NCBI GenBank assembly: GCA_052326605.1
Contig: JBKQMB010000010.1
Location: forward strand, 1-20,147
From: Bog-756 sp052326605
Lineage (GTDB): Bacteria > Actinomycetota > Acidimicrobiia > Acidimicrobiales > RAAP-2
Length of the DNA: 20,147 nucleotides
Direction: 5' to 3'
The notes under the pieces: model-generated
What the model was told of the DNA's origin: nothing
Databases searched by the model: none
The model's input: the letters and a program-made list of their open reading frames with translations, nothing else
Shown here: in pieces, positions 14,136-20,147 of the stretch
Layout: each line of letters begins with the position of its first letter
Numbering within the stretch: the stretch's first letter is position 1
Program-made: the position numbers and the translations under genes

Positions 14136-14207
14136 GGTCGCCCCCGCCCCCGCCGCCGCCCTAGCCGCGTGGTCGTCACTCCTTTCGAGTAGTCGGCACC
14201 CCTACGT

Positions 14208-14237
14208 GGGAGCGACCCTCCCTGGGAGTACGCTCCC
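14208..14237 (+). promoter_or_regulatory. Inverted repeat over the -10 region of the DksA-like gene
   Basis: GGGAGCG (14208-14214) and CGCTCCC (14231-14237) form a perfect 7-bp inverted repeat with 16 nt between, with a smaller CTCCC-T-GGGAG palindrome inside. TACGCT at 14229-14234 is a TAnnnT hexamer ending 6 nt before the ATG at 14241. The right arm overlaps this hexamer, so the repeat could be an operator. Confidence 0.4.
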
Positions 14238-14240
14238 CCC

Positions 14241-14576
14241 ATGGAGACCGAGTGGGCCACCGAGGATCAGGTGGGTGTAGTGGATGGGAGGTGGTCGGGT
14301 CCGGACTCCGCCGGCCGACCGGACCCGACGGCAGTCGAGGAACGCCAAGTTGCCGTGCACCCCGGCCCGCCGGCGCACGGCGGGCCCGAGGGGCCCGAGG
14401 CGCTCGTCGAAGTCGTCGACCGGTTGCTCGACGACGTGGAACGGGCCCTGTCCAGGCTGGACGACGGAACCTATGGCCGATGCGGGGCCTGCGGAGCGGC
14501 CATCGAGGACTCCCGGCTGGCCGAGGAGCCCATGACGCAGACCTGTGCCGCCTGCGCGTCGCCGGAAGGCGACTGA
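14241..14576 (+). CDS. DksA/TraR-type C4 zinc-finger protein
   Basis: A 111-residue protein. Residues 1-50 are disordered and rich in Pro, Gly and acidic residues. Residues 53-75 form a helix (EALVEVVDRLLDDVERALSR) that leads into the conserved LDDGTYGRCGACGAAI. The zinc site is C81, C84, C102 and C105, followed by a short acidic end. In the family these proteins insert into the RNA polymerase secondary channel and alter initiation, often at stress or ribosomal promoters. This one lacks the long N-terminal coiled coil of E. coli DksA and looks like the shorter actinobacterial type, so a polymerase role is inferred. It is divergent from the YVTN gene, and two hairpins follow its stop. Confidence 0.88.
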   Translation: METEWATEDQVGVVDGRWSGPDSAGRPDPTAVEERQVAVHPGPPAHGGPEGPEALVEVVDRLLDDVERALSRLDDGTYGRCGACGAAIEDSRLAEEPMTQTCAACASPEGD

Positions 14577-14595
14577 ACGAGCGGCCGAGTTACTT

Positions 14596-14634
14596 CTTGG
14601 TCTCCAACTGACCAAGGGCAGCCCCGAAACGGGG
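14596..14634 (+). terminator. Two adjacent hairpins after the DksA-like gene
   Basis: CTTGGTC (14596-14602) pairs with GACCAAG (14610-14616) over a 7-nt loop, and CCCCG-AAA-CGGGG follows at 14622-14634. They start 20 bases past the stop codon. No T-run follows; a non-canonical terminator is the simplest reading. Confidence 0.5.
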
Positions 14635-14910
14635 AGTTCATCCCCATAAAGGCCTCTGGCCAGGACTGTTCTCGTTGAGAGAAGTTGGCTGCCATAGGAC
14701 ACTGACGAAGTCTTGCGGACTTCTCGCTGACCGTGTGAGGACTGCTCACCGTCCTTCCAGACGACTCTGACGGCCCCCCAGGGCTGTCCCAGAGGTCCGA
14801 AGGGGTTCACCGGTAACCCACACACCCTGCCCACAAGGCGTGATCGCCGTCACGGACGATCAGGGGCGGATGCTCCACGGGTGAGGTCGCCAGCAGGCTC
14901 GACACCCGTC
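14635..14910. other. Intergenic stretch, no gene seen
   Basis: About 275 bases between the hairpins and the next small gene. No convincing coding frame on either strand; I noticed no known RNA motif. Confidence 0.4.
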
Positions 14911-15174
14911 ATGACGACCACCCACCGGCACTATGCGGCGGCCTTTTCGCCGAGGCCCGGTCAGCGCTTTCGGATCGTCCACAGTGCCGTCCCCGGTGCC
15001 CAGGGAAACCCACACGACTGCTCCCTGCCCGTAGGCCACCGAGGGATCTTGACGGACCGAAGCGGCAGGCCGCACCAGGCGGAAGCCTGCATCGACCACG
15101 CCGGCGACTTTTCCGACCGGGAATCCGTCAAGCCACCGACCGAAGCACGCCGCCGCAGTGAAGGCACCCCATGA
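14911..15174 (+). CDS. Small hypothetical protein
   Basis: An 87-residue soluble protein from ATG 14911: MTTTHRHYAAAFSPRPGQRF, RIVHSAVPGAQGNPHDCSLP, VGHRGILTDRSGRPHQAEAC, then IDHAGDFSD and a charged tail. The pattern HYxxAFxPRPGQRFRxVxS...HC...V-ACxDHA is one I vaguely recall from short actinobacterial proteins of unknown function, with a Cys/His set (C57, C80, H83) that might bind a metal. No good Shine-Dalgarno is present; the frame is also open back to GTG 14881. The function is unknown and the gene call itself is moderate. Confidence 0.45.
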   Translation: MTTTHRHYAAAFSPRPGQRFRIVHSAVPGAQGNPHDCSLPVGHRGILTDRSGRPHQAEACIDHAGDFSDRESVKPPTEARRRSEGTP

Positions 15175-15323
15175 CGGTCGACCAAAGATCCGGAGGCCGT
15201 GACGCTCGGAGAATTGGGCCACAGGCGATGATGGTCCCGATGGTCAGCGACACCCACGCCGATGCCGGACACCTCGTCCCGAATGTACTGACCCGCTCAG
15301 TAATCCGGCCATGACGCGTTCCG

Positions 15324-16892
15324 TCACGACGTGGCGGGCGACTGCGTCGGCATGGTCTGGGTGGCCGGGATGGAGAGGGGGGGCGGCGGGTCAAGCAACG
15401 AGACGATGTTCTGATTGTCCGGACAGACCGCATCGAGGGCGGCCGAGTTGATGGCGGTGGGGGGCAGGTTCGGTGGGCTGGCGTCGGGCCGGTTGATGTG
15501 GAGCGTGGTGGTGAGGTCTCCCACCGTCGATCGGCGCCACTGGCTGATGTTGGGGATGGAGATCCCGAACCGCTTCTCCAGAAAGAGCAGCATGGACGTG
15601 TGGTCGAAGACATCTGAGTTCACGGAGCCACCGCGTGAGAACGGCGAGAGGACCAGGGCCGGGACACGGAACCCGAGTCCGATGGGCCCCCGTATCCCAC
15701 CGGTCTCAGCCGGCAGGGTGGCGGCGGTGAGGAATTCACCGGGCGTGCCCACGGGAGCCACGGGCGGGGGGACGTGATCGAAGAACCCGCCGTTCTCGTC
15801 GTATGAGACGAACAAGACGGTCTTGGCCCAGACCTTGGGAACCGAGACGAGCGCGCTGAGGACCTGGTCGATGAACCACTCCCCGTTGTTCGGGGCGGCC
15901 GAGGGGTGGTCGGAGTCGACTACAGGGGGAAGGATCCAGCTCACCGAGGGCAACGTGCCGCTTTGGATGTCGGCTCCGAACTCGTCCGGCCACCGGGGCA
16001 GGAAGGCCCGCTTGTAGAGGTCGGTCCCTTCCTTGAGGAACTGGCTGAAGTAGAGCAGAGCGTTGAAGCCAAGGTACAGGTTGATCTTCTCCAGCGGCCC
16101 CACCGACGTGTCCGCGGGCTGGTACACCTTCCAGCTGATGTTCTTCTCGGACAGGGCCTCGGGCGCGGTGAACCAGTCGCAGCTCCCGACGGCGGCCGGG
16201 GCCTGCATTGCGGTAGGGGTGGATACGATCGGCCCGCCGTTCTTGCCGTCGGGGTCGAGCATGCCCGACAGGTAGTAGAGCCGGTTGGGCATCGTCGGGC
16301 CCAAGACCGAGCCGTAGAAGGCATCGCACAGCGTGTAGGCGTTGGCAAGGGCCCAGCGGAAGGGGAGGTCTGCCTGCGTCATATACGCCATGACCAACGG
16401 GCCCTGGTCCGGACCGTCGAACGCCGGCTCCGAGTGTGTCGCCACGAAGCGGTCCATGGCGCCCATGTTCCAGCTCTCGTGCTGGGAGATCCACCCGTGG
16501 TCGGGTTTGGAATTGTCGCCCGCGCACTGGGCCGAGACGGTCGCCGGGTCGAGCCGGTAGGGCAGGAGCTGCCCGGCCGGCACGTGGCCCGCTGGTGCAG
16601 TGGCCCAGGCCTGGCTGAACGGCCCCAGGCTCCCGGAAGGATGATCGTCGAACCCCTTGGCATCCGGGTAGGTGCCGAAGTAGTGGTCGAACGACCGGTT
16701 CTCCATCATCAAGAAGACCACGTGCTCGATGGCGTCGAGATCGTTGCCGGCGGGACGGACCGCTGTGGAGCGGCTGATCGTCGCGCTGCCCCCGCATGCC
16801 TGCAATAGCCCGCCCAGGCCCAGGGCCAGGCCACCGCCCAGCACGCCCCGCCGACTGAGGGAGGTCCTGTCGGCGAACTCATCACCTTCCAT
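15324..16892 (-). CDS. Tat-exported phosphoesterase, non-hemolytic phospholipase C family
   Basis: A 522-residue exported enzyme. The N-terminus carries a twin-arginine signal (SLSRRGVLGG, R14-R15), a hydrophobic stretch and a lipobox LLQAC with C33, so it is probably a lipoprotein on the outer face of the membrane. The mature part starts with IEHVVFLMMENRSFDHYFGT (about 55-74), the metal-binding opening of the phosphoesterase family PF04185 (phospholipase C and AcpA-type acid phosphatases). Later come PNRLYYLSGM, NNGEWFIDQVL and FVSYDENGGFFDHVPPP (about 358-375), the usual second metal and active-site block, then FRVPALVLSPFSRGG and DHTSMLLFLEKRFG. GAGGAG lies about 14 nt before the ATG at 16892. 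In-frame ATG at 16949 lacks the ribosome site. Substrate could be phospholipids or phosphate monoesters. Confidence 0.93.
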   Translation of the reverse strand: MEGDEFADRTSLSRRGVLGGGLALGLGGLLQACGGSATISRSTAVRPAGNDLDAIEHVVFLMMENRSFDHYFGTYPDAKGFDDHPSGSLGPFSQAWATAPAGHVPAGQLLPYRLDPATVSAQCAGDNSKPDHGWISQHESWNMGAMDRFVATHSEPAFDGPDQGPLVMAYMTQADLPFRWALANAYTLCDAFYGSVLGPTMPNRLYYLSGMLDPDGKNGGPIVSTPTAMQAPAAVGSCDWFTAPEALSEKNISWKVYQPADTSVGPLEKINLYLGFNALLYFSQFLKEGTDLYKRAFLPRWPDEFGADIQSGTLPSVSWILPPVVDSDHPSAAPNNGEWFIDQVLSALVSVPKVWAKTVLFVSYDENGGFFDHVPPPVAPVGTPGEFLTAATLPAETGGIRGPIGLGFRVPALVLSPFSRGGSVNSDVFDHTSMLLFLEKRFGISIPNISQWRRSTVGDLTTTLHINRPDASPPNLPPTAINSAALDAVCPDNQNIVSLLDPPPPLSIPATQTMPTQSPATS

Positions 16893-17111
16893 CGGCTGCC
16901 GTCTCCTCTCGCGTACGTCGGACCAGCGTTCCCCGCACGTGTGGTGCACTGTACCCAGGACCGCGGCACCGGCTGACTGGAGCGATGTACCCCTGATCGC
17001 ACCGGTCGATCAGACGAAACGAGTGGCCATGCTCGCGCCAGCAAGCTTGTCTTGGATCGTGCCAGGCATGGCGCGCCCACCCTGCGGTAGCGGATACCCG
17101 TTCACTCCCGC

Positions 17112-17117
17112 GATAGT
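17112..17117 (+). promoter_or_regulatory. -10-like hexamer for the SRPBCC gene
   Basis: GATAGT ends exactly 6 nt before the GTG at 17124; no Shine-Dalgarno occurs in the short gap. It is a candidate leaderless start. Confidence 0.4.
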
Positions 17118-17123
17118 GCAGGG

Positions 17124-17588
17124 GTGGAGAACCTCTCATTCTCAGATTCCATCGTCATCGGTCGTCCCCCAGCGTTCATCTACGACATGGTCTCCGACGT
17201 GACCCGGATGGGCGGGTGGAGCCCTGTGTGCAAAGCATGCTGGTGGGACGAGGGCGATGGCCCCAACGTTGGTGCGTGGTTCACGGGTCGCAACGAGACG
17301 CCCGAACGGACATGGGAGACCCGTTCCCAAGTTGTGGCGGCGGAACGCGGGCGAGAGTTCGCGTTCGTTGTCGGCGGGACCCGGGTCCGTTGGGGCTACA
17401 CCTTTGCTCCCGTGACCGAAGGGACCCAGGTCACGGAGTCATGGGAGTTCCTCCCGGATGGAATCGCGAGATTCAAAGAGCGTTTCGGAGACCAGGCTCC
17501 CACCCAGATTGCCGATCGCACCGAGGCCGCCCGTCAGGGGATTCCGGTGACCCTTGCCGCGATCAAGAAGGTCGCTGAGGCGGAGTAA
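17124..17588 (+). CDS. SRPBCC (START-like) domain protein
   Basis: A 154-residue soluble protein of the helix-grip fold, which binds hydrophobic ligands in a deep cavity. The sequence shows the typical opening FSDSIVIGRPPAFIYDMVSD then VTRMGGWSPVCKACWW, the central strand WETRSQVVAAERGREFAFVV, and RWGYTFAPVTEGTQVTESWE before the long C-terminal helix (VTLAAIKKVAEAE). The length is normal for the polyketide-cyclase/dehydrase-like group; the ligand is unknown. The start is GTG at 17124, chosen because the domain begins there and a -10-like hexamer lies 6 nt upstream. The gene is divergent from the phosphoesterase, with 231 bp between them. A palindrome AACCGCGGTT overlaps the stop (17587-17596). 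Confidence 0.88.
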   Translation: MENLSFSDSIVIGRPPAFIYDMVSDVTRMGGWSPVCKACWWDEGDGPNVGAWFTGRNETPERTWETRSQVVAAERGREFAFVVGGTRVRWGYTFAPVTEGTQVTESWEFLPDGIARFKERFGDQAPTQIADRTEAARQGIPVTLAAIKKVAEAE

Positions 17589-17776
17589 CCGCGGTTCGAG
17601 ACCACCTTGGGAGCTCTCATTGCAGCCGCCTCTCGGCATCTCAAGAGTGAGATCTCCCTCGAGCGGTCCGGGTGGTGCGTCATTCAGGTTGTAGCCCGAA
17701 TGCAACTTCGCCCGATTGGGATCGCTATCGGGAGCCTGATTCGTCCCAAGTGTGAGGGTCCGGCCCTCAACTGGCG

Positions 17777-17807
17777 GGGGTTGTCCCGTCAAAAGCGGGG
17801 TTGTCCC
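17777..17807 (+). repeat. Two direct repeats GGGGTTGTCCC, 20 bp apart
   Basis: GGGGTTGTCCC occurs at 17777-17787 and 17797-17807. The start-to-start distance of 20 bp is close to two helical turns. They lie 58 bp and more before the start of the NHL-repeat gene, so they could be a regulator-binding pair. The 17589-17864 gap otherwise contains only a TGAGGG/CCCTCA hairpin near 17753-17769. Confidence 0.55.
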
Positions 17808-17864
17808 CATGCGGTGGGTTCCTTATGTTGAAAGACGTCCCACCGGTGGAAGGCCAATTCCGTG

Positions 17865-20147
17865 ATGAGTCGCGTGCGTAGGGATCTGGACCGTTCGTCT
17901 GGCGGCGCAGCATGTTGCTGGCGGGCGGCAGTCAGTGTCGCTCTTTTCGTGGCAACAGTGGGGACGCTCGTGACGCTATCTCCGCCCGCCCGAGCGGCGG
18001 TGCTGGGTGGCACCCCTGTTCCGGTGGCCGGTGTTGACGCCTTCGGTATCGGCTCGGGCCAGCTCGGGAGCCCGGGCGGCCTGGTCGTGGACAGCAAGGG
18101 CGACGTGTTCGTAGCTGACCAGTCGAACAACCGCGTGCTGGAGTACAGCTTCAACTCGAGTACCGCCGCATACGCCAAGGTTGGAACGACGGTGGCCGGT
18201 GTTGGGGGACTGGGCTCGGGTTCCAACCAGCTGAACAGTCCGAGTGGGGTGGTCCTCGACGCGAAGGGTGACCTGTTCGCCGCCGACAGCGGCAACAATC
18301 GAGTGCTGGAGTATGCATTCAATCCCACTACGGGCTCCTACTCCTCAACGGGGACGACTGTGGCGGGCGTGGGGGGGAAGGGATCGGGGTCCAATCAGCT
18401 GAGCAGTCCGAGTGCGATGTCCCTGGACGCCAAGGGGGACCTGTTCGTGGCCGACGGTGGCAACAATCGAGTGCTGGAGTATGACCTCAACGCTGTCTCC
18501 GGCACCTACACCTCGATCGGCGTGACAGTGGCCGGCTCAGGGGGAGCGGGCTCGGGGCCCACCCAACTCGAGAGCCCGAGTGGGGTGGCCTTGGACGCCA
18601 AGGGGGACCTGTTCGTCGCCGACAGCTTCAACGGCCGGGTGGTGGAGTACGTCTACAACTCGTCCACGGGCGCCTACGCCTCCGCAGCGACGGCGGTGGC
18701 CACACTGCCAAATCTTGCTCAATCAGTCGCTTTCGATGCCAATGGTGACCTGTTCGTCTCCTACGGCTACCTCGGCTACAACGAGGTTCTGGAATACGCC
18801 TACAACTCGGCGACCGGCACATTCGCCAGCGCTGGGGTCGAGGTGGACCCCGCCGCCATGGTCGGGCCGACTGGGATCGCCTTCGACTCCCACGGCAATC
18901 TGTTCGTCATCGAGACCGCACAGACCTCAGACCCCAATCAAACAGTGTGGGACATGGTTTTGGAGCTCTCCTACACAGCGTCCACCGGCACGTACGCTCC
19001 CCAGGGCACGGTGCTGGGCCAACAGGGGAGGGTCAACGCCGGAATCAGCGCCATGGCCGTCGACGGTCAAGGGGATCTCTTTGTCTCGGATACGATCAAC
19101 AACACCGGGGTCAACGAGTTTCACGTCGATCCCGCCACTGGTGCCTACTCCCCGCTCGGTACGTTCATTGGTGCTGGTTCCACCGGACTGGCCGTAGACA
19201 GTGCCGGTGATGTGTTCATCGCCAATCCGGGGAACGCCGTCGGGGTCCTGGAGTACGCCTACAATCCGACGGCGGGTTCCTATCCGGCCGCCGGCATGGC
19301 CGTGCCCGGTGCCACCCAGTTGTCACAGCTCGTCGCTGGTTCTCTCGCGATCGACAAGAATAACGATCTGTTCGTCGCCGACGGCAGCCAGGTGCTCGAG
19401 TTCGCCTACGACGCGACCACCGGCACCTACGCGGCCACTGGCACGACCGTTGCCGGGGTGGGCGGCACGGGTGCCGGGGCCAGCCAGCTGGCCGGCGTGG
19501 GCGGCGTGGCGCTGGATGCCAATGGCGACCTGTTCGTCTCCGACCCTCCCAACCACCGGATACAGGAGTACCTGGTGAACTCCACGACCGGCGTATATGC
19601 GGCCAACGGCATCACCGTGGCCGGTACGGGCGGGAGCGGTGACGGCCTCAACCAGCTGTCCGCGCCCGCCGGCACACTGGGCGGCGTCGGCGGAATCGCC
19701 GTCGACCAGAACGGCGATCTCTTCGCCAACGACACGGGCAACTTTCGGGTCATGGAATACACCGGGAACCCGAGCACCGCTACCTATTCGGCCAGCGGCA
19801 CCGTGGTCCATAGCGAGCCCGCAGACAACTGGCCCGAGCAGGGAGGCGTCGCTGTCGATGCCCATGGCGACCTCTTCTTCGACAGCAATCTCACCAGCGC
19901 CGTTGTCTACGAGCTGCCGGCAGCCAGCACTCCGCCGCCGGCCGCCCCGACCCTGAGCGGCATCACCCCGGCCAGCGGCCCGGCCGCCGGAGGTACAACG
20001 GTCACCGTCACCGGTTCCAACCTGACCGGTGGCAGCGTGGTCTTCGGGTCGACGGCCGCCACCAACGTGACCTGCACTGCGAGCTCGTGCACGGCCACCT
20101 CGCCGGCCGGCACCGGCACGGTCAACGTGACCGTCACCACCAGTGGC
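17865..20147 (+). CDS. Secreted NHL-repeat beta-propeller protein with IPT/TIG domain (partial)
   Basis: The frame is open to the window edge, 761 residues so far. A basic head is followed by a signal peptide (WRAAVSVALFVATVGTLVTL, then PPARAAVLGG). Next come twelve repeats, each with a core like LDAKGDLFVADSGNNRVLEY, spaced about 56-59 residues in the first four; between cores lies a linker such as NPTTGSYSSTGTTVAGVGGK then GSGSNQLSSP. Repeats 1-4 and 10-11 are closest to consensus; repeats 5-9 and 12 diverge. After a Pro-rich hinge (AASTPPPAAPTL) an IPT/TIG immunoglobulin-like domain starts: SGITPASGPAAGGTTVTVTG. Such proteins are surface or extracellular scaffolds; no catalytic motif is seen. 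GGAAGG at 17848-17853 is 8 nt before GTG 17862 and 11 nt before ATG 17865, so either start is possible. The C-terminus is outside the window. Confidence 0.88.
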   Translation, partial: MSRVRRDLDRSSGGAACCWRAAVSVALFVATVGTLVTLSPPARAAVLGGTPVPVAGVDAFGIGSGQLGSPGGLVVDSKGDVFVADQSNNRVLEYSFNSSTAAYAKVGTTVAGVGGLGSGSNQLNSPSGVVLDAKGDLFAADSGNNRVLEYAFNPTTGSYSSTGTTVAGVGGKGSGSNQLSSPSAMSLDAKGDLFVADGGNNRVLEYDLNAVSGTYTSIGVTVAGSGGAGSGPTQLESPSGVALDAKGDLFVADSFNGRVVEYVYNSSTGAYASAATAVATLPNLAQSVAFDANGDLFVSYGYLGYNEVLEYAYNSATGTFASAGVEVDPAAMVGPTGIAFDSHGNLFVIETAQTSDPNQTVWDMVLELSYTASTGTYAPQGTVLGQQGRVNAGISAMAVDGQGDLFVSDTINNTGVNEFHVDPATGAYSPLGTFIGAGSTGLAVDSAGDVFIANPGNAVGVLEYAYNPTAGSYPAAGMAVPGATQLSQLVAGSLAIDKNNDLFVADGSQVLEFAYDATTGTYAATGTTVAGVGGTGAGASQLAGVGGVALDANGDLFVSDPPNHRIQEYLVNSTTGVYAANGITVAGTGGSGDGLNQLSAPAGTLGGVGGIAVDQNGDLFANDTGNFRVMEYTGNPSTATYSASGTVVHSEPADNWPEQGGVAVDAHGDLFFDSNLTSAVVYELPAASTPPPAAPTLSGITPASGPAAGGTTVTVTGSNLTGGSVVFGSTAATNVTCTASSCTATSPAGTGTVNVTVTTSG

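Noticed and set aside
15906..16808. Plus-strand 300-codon frame inside the phosphoesterase region
   Set aside because: The minus strand carries an unmistakable PF04185 enzyme with Tat signal; the plus frame is a shadow.
1..20147. A defence or biosynthetic cluster spanning the window
   Set aside because: Neighbouring intact genes are of unrelated families, on alternating strands and with separate promoters; no co-directional set of linked functions exists.

Overview
The window is GC-rich (mid-60s percent by eye) and reads as a chromosomal piece of an actinobacterium, perhaps of the Acidimicrobiia type. That placement is inferred from codon use, a DUF402 remnant, a small WYYC...DRMGPY protein, gene starts that look leaderless and a tRNA with an encoded CCA. 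No gene here fixes the species.

Layout. 1-754 (minus) is the N-terminal part of a secreted protein that runs off the left edge. 994-3927 is a stack of mobile-element debris: a broken rve-type transposase, the 3' end of a group IIC-like intron (RT tail plus domains V and VI), the 3' end of a second group II intron whose RT the first one abuts, and an intact-looking IS3-family element (2576-3872) sitting inside domain V of the second intron. 3995-6220 holds small genes: a minus-strand WYYC protein, an unidentified open segment, a membrane-anchored protein, and a HigA-like antitoxin preceded by what looks like the wreck of its toxin. 6461-9181 encodes a large exported GH65 glycosidase (acid-trehalase-like) with a C-terminal F5/8C-type domain, followed by a small membrane protein at 9302.

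9840-11979 is a second decay zone on the minus strand: a DUF402 gene with two frameshifting insertions, two tiny overlapping ORFs, and fragments of an adenylate-forming enzyme, a TetR-type regulator and a tyrosine-integrase N-terminus. It ends beside tRNA-Lys(TTT) at 12027-12102, the usual arrangement of an element integrated at a tRNA and since eroded. From 12199 on the genes are intact: GNAT acetyltransferase (+), a 7-bp tandem repeat, YVTN beta-propeller lipoprotein (-), DksA/TraR-type zinc-finger protein (+), a small hypothetical (+), a Tat-exported phosphoesterase/phospholipase C (-), an SRPBCC protein (+), and a long NHL-repeat/IPT secreted protein that runs off the right edge.

The genes do not form one pathway. 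Shared themes are export (five or six secreted or anchored proteins, three with beta-propeller or carbohydrate-type modules) and repeated insertion and decay. I see no convincing new defence or metabolic system. The strongest observations are the nested intron/IS structure with a reconstructable domain V, the eroded tRNA-Lys integration site with an unusual T-loop, and several genes whose -10-like hexamer lies about 6 nt before the start codon with no Shine-Dalgarno.
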